From a bacterium (GTDB lineage Bacteria > Pseudomonadota > Gammaproteobacteria > Burkholderiales > Methylophilaceae): 5,186 nt of DNA. Both the position numbers and the translations under genes were made by a program. Positions 1 through 4,998 of this stretch are shown piece by piece. The notes beneath the pieces were generated by a model. The model was not told the DNA's origin. It saw nothing but the letters and a program-made list of their open reading frames with translations, and searched no databases. The stretch covers positions 1 through 5,186 of the forward strand of contig DAIDAS010000312.1 in NCBI GenBank assembly GCA_027310505.1. The letters run 5' to 3'. How positions within the stretch are numbered: position 1 is the first letter of the stretch; the number at the start of each line of letters is the position of its first letter.

Positions 1-836
1 TGGTAGGCGTCCGCGCTGGTGCCATACCCAATGATTTCCGCGATGGGATGGGCACCTCGCGCCAAGGCATGCTCAAGCGCCTCGATTACCAGAATGCCGG
101 CGCCTTCGCCCATCACAAAGCCATCGCGAGCGCTATCGAAAGGTCTGGATGCTTGTTCTGGAGCGTCGTTGAAAGAGGTCGACAGTGCGCGGGCGGCAGC
201 GAAGCCTCCCAGGCTGACGAGGTCAATGCAGGCTTCTGTGCCGCCGCAGATGGCGATATCCGCTTCACCGCAACGAATCAGGCGCGCAGCATCGCCAATG
301 GCTTGGACGCCCGCTGCGCAAGCCGTGACCGGGGCGCCGAGAGGGCCTTTGTAACCATGGCGTATGGAAACATGGCCGGCGGCCATATTGACGAGAAAGG
401 AGGGGATGGTGAATGGTGAAAGTCGCTGTGCGCCGCGCGTATCCGTCACGCGCACGGCATTGGCAATTGCCGGAAATCCACCGATCCCGGATGCGATGAT
501 TGTGGCGGTGCGCTCACGCTCATGATTATTTGCTGGAACCCACCCCGATTGGGCAATGGCCTCATCCGCCGCTGCTAGCGCGAACAGGATGAACCGATCC
601 ATCTTGCGCTGATCCTTGGGGGGTGCGGCGATATCCGGATCGAAGCCTGCGTCGTTGTCTTCTTCTTTCGATGGCACAAGTCCGCCCACTTTTGCCGGGA
701 TCGCCGCGACCATTTCTTCCGGCAAGGTGCGCAGCCCGGAGCGGCCTGCAATCAAACGTTGCCAGACCGGGTCTGCTCCGCAGCCCAACGGGGAAACCAT
801 CCCCATACCTGTTACCACGATGCGCCGCGAGGCCAT
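1..836 (-). CDS. fabF: Beta-ketoacyl-ACP synthase II (FabF-like), partial, C-terminus beyond the window
   Basis: Cytosolic condensing enzyme that joins malonyl-ACP to an acyl-ACP during fatty acid elongation. Reading leftward from the ATG at 836 gives 278 codons with no stop before the window edge. The family is usually about 410-425 residues, so roughly the last third is missing. The start MASRRIVVTGMGMVSPLG is the classic thiolase-fold N-terminus. The nucleophile lies in PVTACAAG (Cys173), followed by AICGGTEA and by RPFDSARDGFVMGEGAG near 231-247. The two catalytic histidines would lie past the edge and cannot be checked. AAGGAG at 845-850 is eight bases before the start. The ATG shares one base with the HxlR stop codon (TAATG), so the two are translationally coupled. 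Having its own regulator and no visible acpP or fabG suggests an accessory paralogue rather than the housekeeping fabF. A polyketide-type role is possible, since the downstream genes are unseen. Confidence 0.93.
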   Translation of the reverse strand, partial: MASRRIVVTGMGMVSPLGCGADPVWQRLIAGRSGLRTLPEEMVAAIPAKVGGLVPSKEEDNDAGFDPDIAAPPKDQRKMDRFILFALAAADEAIAQSGWVPANNHERERTATIIASGIGGFPAIANAVRVTDTRGAQRLSPFTIPSFLVNMAAGHVSIRHGYKGPLGAPVTACAAGVQAIGDAARLIRCGEADIAICGGTEACIDLVSLGGFAAARALSTSFNDAPEQASRPFDSARDGFVMGEGAGILVIEALEHALARGAHPIAEIIGYGTSADAY

Positions 837-850
837 TATGGGTGCTCCTT
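834..850 (-). promoter_or_regulatory. fabF ribosome binding site and TAATG stop-start overlap
   Basis: AAGGAG (845-850, minus) lies inside the last codons of the HxlR-family gene, eight bases before the fabF ATG (836-834). The HxlR stop TAA (838-836) and the fabF ATG share base 836. Ribosomes ending the regulator can restart on fabF, so the two proteins should be made in a fixed ratio from one mRNA. Confidence 0.8.
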
Positions 851-1363
851 ATCGGGGATTGACGCACCCGGGCTCCATCGGGATTGGGTTTGTGCAGCCC
901 GTTCGCGCATACTCTCGCTCGCAGCCGGCCCCGGCTGCAACACCACATTGTCGGCAGTGATCGGCGATAAGCGGTGCCTGTCCATGAGAACCGGCACCAG
1001 TAAATCGCCGGTGTGGCGGTCTGCCAACTGGACGGACACGCCTTCCGGCGACAGGTGTTTGTTGCCCCATTCGAGCATTGCCACCAATACCGGGAAAAAA
1101 TCGCGTCCTTTATCCGTCAGGACATATTCGTATCTTTGGGGGCGAGAGTTGTACATGCGCCGTTCAAGCAAACCGTTCTGGGTCAGATGCTTCAGGCGTC
1201 GCGTCAGGATGTTAGGCGCAATACCCAGACTGGACTGGAACTCGTCAAATCTGCTGAGGCCGTGGAATGCGTCACGCAGGATCAAAATGCTCCACCATTC
1301 CCCCACGCATTCAAGGGCTCTGGCGGCCGGGCATTCCATGTTTTTGAAGCTTGTTCGTTGCAT
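836..1363 (-). CDS. HxlR-family winged-helix transcriptional regulator
   Basis: DNA-binding regulator of 175 residues in the HxlR/YodB/HypR class, which bind as dimers to palindromic operators. The start MQRTSFKNMECPAARALE is typical of the family, followed by VGEWWSILILRDAFHGLSRF. The winged helix spans about residues 11-100: FQSSLGIAPNILTRRLKHL is the recognition region and RPQRYEYVLTDKGRDF the wing. Residues 110-175 form a longer tail than in minimal members. The frame stays open to an ATG at 1459 that overlaps the previous gene's stop, but those 32 extra residues do not resemble the family, so I chose 1363. Cys11 sits about where YodB and HypR carry their redox-sensing cysteine, and Cys19 is a second one; sensing is inferred only. 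No good ribosome binding site precedes the ATG, and the start codon lies within an inverted repeat, which suggests autoregulation. Its likely target is its own operon with fabF. Confidence 0.92.
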   Translation of the reverse strand: MQRTSFKNMECPAARALECVGEWWSILILRDAFHGLSRFDEFQSSLGIAPNILTRRLKHLTQNGLLERRMYNSRPQRYEYVLTDKGRDFFPVLVAMLEWGNKHLSPEGVSVQLADRHTGDLLVPVLMDRHRLSPITADNVVLQPGPAASESMRERAAQTQSRWSPGASIPDKEHP

Positions 1364-1402
1364 GATGAAAGTGACTCTATCATCAATACTTTCATCATGC
1401 AA
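1358..1402. repeat. Perfect 15-bp inverted repeat over the HxlR start codon (probable operator)
   Basis: TTGCATGATGAAAGT (1358-1372) and ACTTTCATCATGCAA (1388-1402) are exact reverse complements separated by 15 bases. The left arm covers the HxlR-family start codon (1363-1361). Arm centres are 30 bp apart, close to three helical turns, which would suit two protein contacts on one DNA face. It is probably the binding site of the HxlR protein itself. As RNA, the same repeat could fold into a hairpin that hides the start codon on transcripts reading through from the upstream gene. A weak promoter can be drawn inside it on the minus strand (TTGCAT at 1402-1397, 17 bp, TAGAGT at 1379-1374), but neither box is strong. 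Confidence 0.75.
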
Positions 1403-1451
1403 GTAACATGGGTGCGCGGAGATTGCCGCATTTGGCATTGCCTTTTTCGCA
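1364..1451. other. 88-bp gap between the flavoprotein and HxlR-family genes
   Basis: Apart from the right-hand part of the inverted repeat (1373-1402), I see no gene here. Positions 1403-1451 show no clear terminator for the flavoprotein gene on the minus strand, so readthrough into the HxlR-family gene is possible. Confidence 0.5.
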
Positions 1452-2384
1452 CTAGCCATTGTGCGGCGCCGGGTTAAAGGGTGAAAAATCGACCAATTCC
1501 CACTTCAACCCATGCGGCAACGAAGATTCGCGCACATGCTGAATGTCCAGCAGCCACGAACGCTCCACGGTTGCGCTCTCTCGTGACCAATCAATATTCG
1601 CATCGCCGATCACCTGAAGTTGTCGGCCATTGTCGAAGTCTATAAACAGCAATCCGGCGAAACCACTTCCATGAATATTGCCCAGGGTGTTGAACATGCC
1701 GTTTCCAACGTAGTCGGGGATTCGCAACCGGGTCGTGGATTCGATACGCACAAACCCCGGGAAACCGCCTCGATGCGATACGTCAGTGCCGGAATATTGA
1801 TGCACGCTGGCAACAAAACAGGTATCGGCATTGGAGATGACACTCGCCTGGCTGGTGCTGAGGCGATGACTCTCCTGAACGTAAGGGCGTCCTGGTTGGA
1901 TTTGATCGATTTGCAAGAGTCGACGCTGGATGTATTTAGGGCAATTTGGGTAGGACTGATCAACGATCACATCAAGCTTGCCTTCAGCCAACAATGCATC
2001 GGCAACCGAACGCAAATGGCCATTGATGCGAAGCCGGCGTCGTGTTGACAGTTCTATCGCGAGCAAGCTGATGAGCCCGTTTTGTCGCAGGTTCTGCCAG
2101 AGCGGGTCGTGATGGTCAGCCCATGCGCTTTTGACAGCCAGCCGAACTTTCGTGCCATCGTGGGTGACGGCAAATCCCGGTTCGCCGAATAGCAGGCTTG
2201 GCCAGACTCCGCGCGCGCCATCCCAACTACCCAGTACCAGCATCGATTGATCTGCAAGAAACTGCCAGGCTCCCGGCGTGATGCTTGTGGCAATGACCCG
2301 GCCCATGGCTTCGCCTTGCCCGGATTTCCCGGTTAACGCCTGTACTTCGCGTTCGCCAGCATGAAAAGGACCTGAATTAGACAT
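1452..2384 (-). CDS. Pyridoxamine 5'-phosphate oxidase-related FMN-binding protein (COG3576 type)
   Basis: A 310-residue cytosolic protein of the split-barrel flavin-binding superfamily. The family start FHAGEREVQALTG is present. A first barrel half (about 45-155) ends in the signature YPNCPKYIQRR (145-155). A second half (about 182-290) carries SHRGGFPGFVRI and PDYVGNGMFNTLGNIHGSG. In related proteins a C-terminal ferredoxin reductase and 2Fe-2S domain may follow; here the protein stops after the barrels, so any electron donor must be separate. The substrate is unknown, and this is not the PdxH of vitamin B6 synthesis. The ribosome binding site is weak (CCGGGG about eight bases upstream). 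An internal ATG at codon 27 is better spaced to AAGGCG but would delete the conserved N-terminus. It lies 75 bp downstream of the DsrE-like gene on the same strand, with a hairpin between, and may be co-transcribed. Confidence 0.9.
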   Translation of the reverse strand: MSNSGPFHAGEREVQALTGKSGQGEAMGRVIATSITPGAWQFLADQSMLVLGSWDGARGVWPSLLFGEPGFAVTHDGTKVRLAVKSAWADHHDPLWQNLRQNGLISLLAIELSTRRRLRINGHLRSVADALLAEGKLDVIVDQSYPNCPKYIQRRLLQIDQIQPGRPYVQESHRLSTSQASVISNADTCFVASVHQYSGTDVSHRGGFPGFVRIESTTRLRIPDYVGNGMFNTLGNIHGSGFAGLLFIDFDNGRQLQVIGDANIDWSRESATVERSWLLDIQHVRESSLPHGLKWELVDFSPFNPAPHNG

Positions 2385-2404
2385 TGAACATTGCCCCGGA
2401 TAAT

Positions 2405-2454
2405 TTCCCGCGCTGAGCGCTGTGCCACGGGATGGCGTGCAATCAGCGCGGGAA
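2405..2454. repeat. GC-rich 12-bp inverted repeat (hairpin) between the DsrE-like and flavoprotein genes
   Basis: TTCCCGCGCTGA (2405-2416) and TCAGCGCGGGAA (2443-2454) are perfect reverse complements around a 26-base spacer. The spacer contains a small inner stem, GCCA/TGGC (2424-2427, 2433-2436), and GCGCTG occurs twice in tandem at 2410-2422. The repeat begins six bases past the DsrE-like stop codon. On the minus-strand RNA the second arm is followed by AUUAUCC rather than a U run, so it is not a standard intrinsic terminator. It could be a leaky attenuator, a processing or stability hairpin, or a REP-like element. Confidence 0.65.
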
Positions 2455-2459
2455 GATGG

Positions 2460-2837
2460 CTAGAAAGTAACGACGTTGTAGCCATCGGCTAATAGACGGA
2501 CGATGCTGGGAAGGCCGCTTGTACCTGGAACAGCGCATTCGCTGATCAACTTAAACCCGTGGTCTCGGGCTGTCTCGCGAGCACCAAACACGTCGGCACA
2601 CCCGCTTGAAACGCCGGCGATCTTGTCTTTGACCGCTTCGTAAAGGCCATTTACGGGATGGTCGGGAGATGTGATCAGGCCGGACCAGCGGGTGCCGGTG
2701 CCCTGAAACAGCACAGTGATGTCATGACCGCGCTGTTTGGCGTCATAAGCAGTCACCAGGGCATTGAATACCCGGCCAAGAGACTCCTCGCTGCCTGATT
2801 TTGGATCGGAAAGTATGATTACAGCAGTTTTATTCAC
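2460..2837 (-). CDS. DsrE/DsrF-like sulfur-relay family protein
   Basis: A small cytosolic protein of 125 residues with the DsrE-like alpha/beta fold. It starts with a hydrophobic beta strand (NKTAVIILSDP), then helix GRVFNALVTAYDAKQRG and strand HDITVLFQGTGTRW. The loop VSSGCADVFGA holds Cys80, roughly where sulfur-carrying DsrE-type proteins have their persulfide cysteine; Cys101 is a second candidate. Many such proteins move sulfur between partners or act in poorly known redox roles; the substrate here is unknown. I start at the GTG at 2837 because AAAGGAG (2844-2850) is six bases upstream and the family begins at this strand. An ATG at 2885 would add 16 unrelated residues and falls inside the probable -10 box. 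It diverges from lysR and is probably its target. Confidence 0.85.
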   Translation of the reverse strand: MNKTAVIILSDPKSGSEESLGRVFNALVTAYDAKQRGHDITVLFQGTGTRWSGLITSPDHPVNGLYEAVKDKIAGVSSGCADVFGARETARDHGFKLISECAVPGTSGLPSIVRLLADGYNVVTF

Positions 2838-2880
2838 GTGATTCTCCTTTGGTAAATCCTGTCGGATGGGCAGGTGACGA

Positions 2881-2908
2881 ATCATATGAATTTCTAATAA
2901 TTGAATAA
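2881..2908 (-). promoter_or_regulatory. Probable sigma-70 promoter of the DsrE-like gene
   Basis: On the minus strand TATGAT (2886-2881, five of six consensus bases) is preceded by a 16-bp spacer and a weak -35, TTATTC (2908-2903). Transcription would begin near 2874, leaving a leader of about 37 bases to the GTG start. The poor -35 next to a LysR-box-like palindrome fits a promoter that needs an activator. Confidence 0.5.
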
Positions 2909-2930
2909 ATGATGCGGTGTTATCATCATT
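2908..2930. promoter_or_regulatory. Candidate LysR box in the divergent lysR/dsrE control region
   Basis: AATGATG (2908-2914) and CATCATT (2924-2930) form a perfect 7-bp inverted repeat with a 9-base spacer. Within it T2913 and A2925 give the T-N11-A core typical of LysR-family sites. It lies just upstream of the weak dsrE -35 (centre about -45 from the predicted start) and 23 bp before the lysR ATG. One bound dimer could therefore activate dsrE and repress lysR. The rest of the 2838-2953 gap is AT-rich with no gene. Confidence 0.5.
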
Positions 2931-2953
2931 AATCCGGTTAACGGAGTAATTGA

Positions 2954-3883
2954 ATGGATAAGCTGAATAGCATGCGTGTTGTGGTCGCGGTTGCCGATGC
3001 AGGTAGCCTTACCGATGCGGCAGCTGATTTGGGTACTTCGCTGCCTACCGTGGTGCGAGTGCTTGCCGCTACTGAACAGCACCTGGGGGTCCGTCTTTTC
3101 GAGAGGACGACCCGTCAGGTTCGCATTACCGAAGAAGGGCGCCTGTTTGTCGAGGCGGGCAGGAGAATTCTCAACGAGGTGGCCGAGATTGAGGATTCGT
3201 TGCAGGATCGGCGAACCGAACCGGTTGGGTTGCTGGCCATTACGGCACCGGTTCTATTTGGCCGGTTGCACGTCACGCCGGTGTTGAACGCATTTCTGAG
3301 TCGATATCGCGATGTATCGGCAAGACTGATACTGATTGACCGGGTGGTCGACCTGGTTGAAGAGGGTATCGACGTGGCTGTGCGAATCGGGCATGTCACC
3401 GCTCCGGACCTCGTGGTGTCGACTGTCGGCACGGTAAGGCGATGCCTGTGCGCATCCCCCGCGCTGCTGGAGGCCATGGACTCTGTCGATCAGCCGGGCG
3501 ACCTCCATCGGGCACCATTTATCCGCGTCATGGGATTGATGCCGGGCAACCGGCTGATTTTCAAGTCAGAAGATGTCGCGCAGGGGGTCGAGTTGGCCAA
3601 CGTCCGAATGACGACGAACCAAATTGATGCGGCAGTGATGTCGTGTATCGATGGCCTCGGAGTCGGTATGTTCTTGTCGTATCAAATCCAGGAGGCGGTT
3701 GCTGCGGGAAAGCTCAGGCTGATCCTGGAAGCGTTCGAGCCTGAGCCGTTGCCGGTTTCCCTCGTTTATTCGCCGACTAAGCGAGTTTCTGCGCGCACCC
3801 GAGCATTCATCAGTTGGGCCAAACAGCATTTGAGTGAACGATTGGTACCCGGGATGAACAGGTCGGCAAACAAGTCATCATAG
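2954..3883 (+). CDS. LysR-family transcriptional regulator
   Basis: A 309-residue regulator, the usual LysR length. The N-terminal winged helix (about 1-60) reads DKLNSMRVVVAVADAGSLTD, AAADLGTSLPTVVRVLAATE, then LGVRLFERTTRQVRITEEG. A linker helix (about 65-87) follows. The effector-binding domain (about 88-295) starts GLLAITAPVLFGRLHVTPVL and includes DLVEEGIDVAVRIG, a standard segment of the CrgA/YhjC-like subgroup. ACGGAG at 2941-2946 supports the ATG at 2954. It is divergent from the DsrE-like gene and shares a palindromic control region with it, so that gene, perhaps with the flavoprotein, is the likely target. The inducer cannot be read from the sequence. The end is rich in polar residues (GMNRSANKSS), beyond the folded domain. 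Confidence 0.95.
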   Translation: MDKLNSMRVVVAVADAGSLTDAAADLGTSLPTVVRVLAATEQHLGVRLFERTTRQVRITEEGRLFVEAGRRILNEVAEIEDSLQDRRTEPVGLLAITAPVLFGRLHVTPVLNAFLSRYRDVSARLILIDRVVDLVEEGIDVAVRIGHVTAPDLVVSTVGTVRRCLCASPALLEAMDSVDQPGDLHRAPFIRVMGLMPGNRLIFKSEDVAQGVELANVRMTTNQIDAAVMSCIDGLGVGMFLSYQIQEAVAAGKLRLILEAFEPEPLPVSLVYSPTKRVSARTRAFISWAKQHLSERLVPGMNRSANKSS

Positions 3884-3890
3884 GCGCCAC

Positions 3891-3937
3891 AGGGAGGGGC
3901 CACGCACCCTTTTGATAATTTACAAAAGCTGCTCCCT
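3891..3937 (+). terminator. Weak candidate terminator region after lysR
   Basis: The 66-bp convergent gap between lysR and the cupin gene has AGGGAG (3891-3896) pairing with CTCCCT (3932-3937), and inside it CTTTTG (3909-3914) pairing with CAAAAG (3923-3928). An alternative AGGG/CCCT stem (3891-3894, 3907-3910) runs into TTTT. None is a strong intrinsic terminator, but the gap must stop or tolerate two converging transcripts. Confidence 0.3.
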
Positions 3938-3939
3938 TG

Positions 3940-3958
3940 CCACTGTGATTTACAGTGG
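3940..3958. repeat. Perfect 7-bp hairpin over the cupin stop codon
   Basis: CCACTGT (3940-3946), loop GATTT, ACAGTGG (3952-3958). On the minus-strand RNA this stem closes over the TAA stop (3952-3950) of the cupin gene. It is followed by CAAGGGAGCAGC and only then UUUU, so it is at best an imperfect terminator or 3' end stabiliser. Confidence 0.4.
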
Positions 3959-4366
3959 ATGCATAAATGGCTGATCCTTTCTGATCTTGTATGCAACAAG
4001 GAATCGCAGTGCGGCCGTTTGGCTTGGGTTCCTGAAAACCAGATGTTTTTTGTTTGCCAAGTCCTGATAAGAAGCCCCGGTATTCAGCGTTTTCAAGTCT
4101 TCACCTTCGTACTGCGATTCTGCGATACCCTCAACGATATAGTTGAGTCCGACAACTGGATGAATATGGGCTGGGCTTGAGTAGCCGGGTGGAAACTCTA
4201 CAAGCATAAGCCGGAGTTCTTCATTGCTCCCTTCAATGGCTGTTCTCTGAATGATTGTGCGGGATACCTCAGTTATTTTGCTTGGTGATAGTTCAGCGCC
4301 ATATCCTGGTTGCGAAAGCTGGCCCAGAAGTACACAAGACGTGATGATCAGCGGCAATTTTTTCAT
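3950..4366 (-). CDS. Exported cupin-domain protein
   Basis: A 138-residue protein with a single cupin domain and a probable Sec signal peptide. Residues 1-24 (MKK, a hydrophobic run, then QPGYGAE) fit export, with cleavage near residue 23. Cupin motif 1 is GYSSPAHIHPVVGLNYIVEG, with His67 and His69. The glutamate usually found four residues after the second histidine is Gly73. Motif 2 is GASYQDLANKKHLVFRN, with His108 and Asn113. A metal would thus have three histidines and no carboxylate, so it may bind metal differently or serve as a binding protein; the activity is unknown. AAAGGAG (4374-4380) precedes the ATG by seven bases. The ATG overlaps the gloA stop as ATGA, so the two are co-translated although one product is cytosolic and the other is predicted to be periplasmic. 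An ITSC lipobox look-alike at residue 11 is too early to be convincing. Confidence 0.85.
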   Translation of the reverse strand: MKKLPLIITSCVLLGQLSQPGYGAELSPSKITEVSRTIIQRTAIEGSNEELRLMLVEFPPGYSSPAHIHPVVGLNYIVEGIAESQYEGEDLKTLNTGASYQDLANKKHLVFRNPSQTAALRFLVAYKIRKDQPFMHPL

Positions 4367-4869
4367 GCACCGGCTCCTTTGATCGGAAAGATCGCGTGGT
4401 TGTTGTGATCTATCCCGTCTAAACAGAAGGCATTTTCTAACTGGATCAGTTCGATTCGATAGCCATCGGGGTCTTCGATGAATGCGATGACTTCGATGTT
4501 GCTACGGTCAGGTGATCTGGCACTCATCGGTCCCGGTGCTCGAACTACCTTGACACCGCGGGCTTCGAGCTGCGCGCAGGTCGACTTCAGGTCAGACGCC
4601 GCGAGCGCAATGTGACCGAAGGCTGAACCGTGTTCGTACGTATCGCGGCCCCAGTTGTAGGTGAGTTCGATCGCCGTGCTGGTGTGCTCATCGCCGTAGC
4701 CGACGAAAGCCAGGGTGAAACGCCCATCGGGATATTCTTCACGGCGAAACAACCGCATGCCGAGCTTTTCCGTATAGAACGAGATCGAGCGCTCAATATC
4801 TCCGACGCGCAGCATTGTATGAAGCAATCGGAAAGGTCTTGTCCCAACTTCCATCTTGGATGACATCAT
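4363..4869 (-). CDS. gloA: Lactoylglutathione lyase (glyoxalase I), VOC superfamily
   Basis: Cytosolic metalloenzyme that isomerises the hemithioacetal of methylglyoxal and glutathione to S-lactoylglutathione, the first step of methylglyoxal detoxification. The signatures are LLHTMLRVGDIERSISFYTE, RFTLAFVGYGDE, AIELTYNWG, GHIALAASD and EDPDGYRIELIQ. The four metal ligands known in E. coli GloA (His5, Glu56, His74, Glu122) appear as His17, Glu68, His86 and Glu140. At 168 residues it exceeds the E. coli enzyme (135). It has about 12 extra N-terminal residues, a loop near 116-125 (SARSPDRSN) before the last strands, and a tail of about 25 residues (LENAFCLDGI onward). AAGGAG (4876-4881) six bases upstream supports the ATG at 4869. 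It heads a two-gene operon with the cupin and diverges from tetR. Confidence 0.93.
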   Translation of the reverse strand: MMSSKMEVGTRPFRLLHTMLRVGDIERSISFYTEKLGMRLFRREEYPDGRFTLAFVGYGDEHTSTAIELTYNWGRDTYEHGSAFGHIALAASDLKSTCAQLEARGVKVVRAPGPMSARSPDRSNIEVIAFIEDPDGYRIELIQLENAFCLDGIDHNNHAIFPIKGAGA

Positions 4870-4903
4870 TAAGCGCTCCTTAAAAGTTACATATTAGTTC
4901 ATT

Positions 4904-4931
4904 AATATAACGAGTGTTATTTAAATTTAAA
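4904..4931 (-). promoter_or_regulatory. Probable gloA-cupin promoter
   Basis: On the minus strand TTTAAA (4931-4926), a 16-bp spacer and TATATT (4909-4904) give a start near 4897 and a leader of about 28 bases. An alternative uses the perfect -35 TTGACA (4952-4947) with a poorer -10, TAAATT (4929-4924, 17-bp spacer). Both overlap the 44-bp palindrome, so a bound TetR protein would block either. Confidence 0.55.
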
Positions 4932-4947
4932 TAGTGATCGTTATATT
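4920..4947 (+). promoter_or_regulatory. Probable tetR promoter, mirror image of the gloA promoter
   Basis: TTTAAA (4920-4925), a 16-bp spacer and TATATT (4942-4947) predict a start near 4954. It arises from the palindrome's symmetry and abuts the gloA -35 back to back. An alternative further right is TTGTCA (4946-4951), 18 bp, AATAAT (4970-4975). Autorepression through the palindrome is expected either way. Confidence 0.5.
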
Positions 4948-4998
4948 GTCAACTGAAAAACGGGGGTAGAATAATTTTCGTTACGTAAAGGAGTCGGC

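Larger units (their letters stand above)
4904..4947. promoter_or_regulatory. 44-bp near-perfect palindrome, probable TetR-type double operator
   Basis: The left half reads AATATAACGA (4904-4913), GTGT, TATTTAAA (4918-4925). The right half is its reverse complement except for the four bases 4934-4937, so 18 of 22 pairs match about a centre between 4925 and 4926. Each half holds a 14-bp site beginning ATAACGA and ending TAT. The left one, ATAACGAGTGTTAT (4907-4920), has ATAAC/GTTAT arms; the right one (4931-4944) is its degenerate mirror. Site centres are 24 bp apart. This looks like two regulator-dimer sites set between tetR and gloA, probably bound by the TetR protein. Confidence 0.75.

Noticed and set aside
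19..419. Two open plus-strand frames at the left edge
   Set aside because: Both lie opposite the conserved FabF coding sequence and read as low-complexity shadows of it.
1364..1459. Longer HxlR-family start at the ATG at 1459, overlapping the flavoprotein stop as ATGGCTAG
   Set aside because: The overlap looks like coupling, but the 32 added residues do not resemble HxlR N-termini. The family start MQRTSF lies at 1363, and the added part is translated from the inverted repeat.
1620..2048. 142-residue plus-strand reading frame opposite the flavoprotein gene
   Set aside because: It is entirely antisense to a well-recognised protein, has no family resemblance and no convincing ribosome binding site. 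It is a shadow frame.
2838..2885. ATG at 2885 as start of the DsrE-like protein
   Set aside because: There is no ribosome binding site, the ATG lies in the probable -10 box, and it adds residues outside the family fold. The GTG at 2837 has AAAGGAG at ideal spacing.
4334..4366. Lipoprotein signal (ITSC at residue 11) in the cupin
   Set aside because: The cysteine comes after only about seven hydrophobic residues and the hydrophobic run continues past it. An ordinary Sec signal cleaved near residue 23 fits better.
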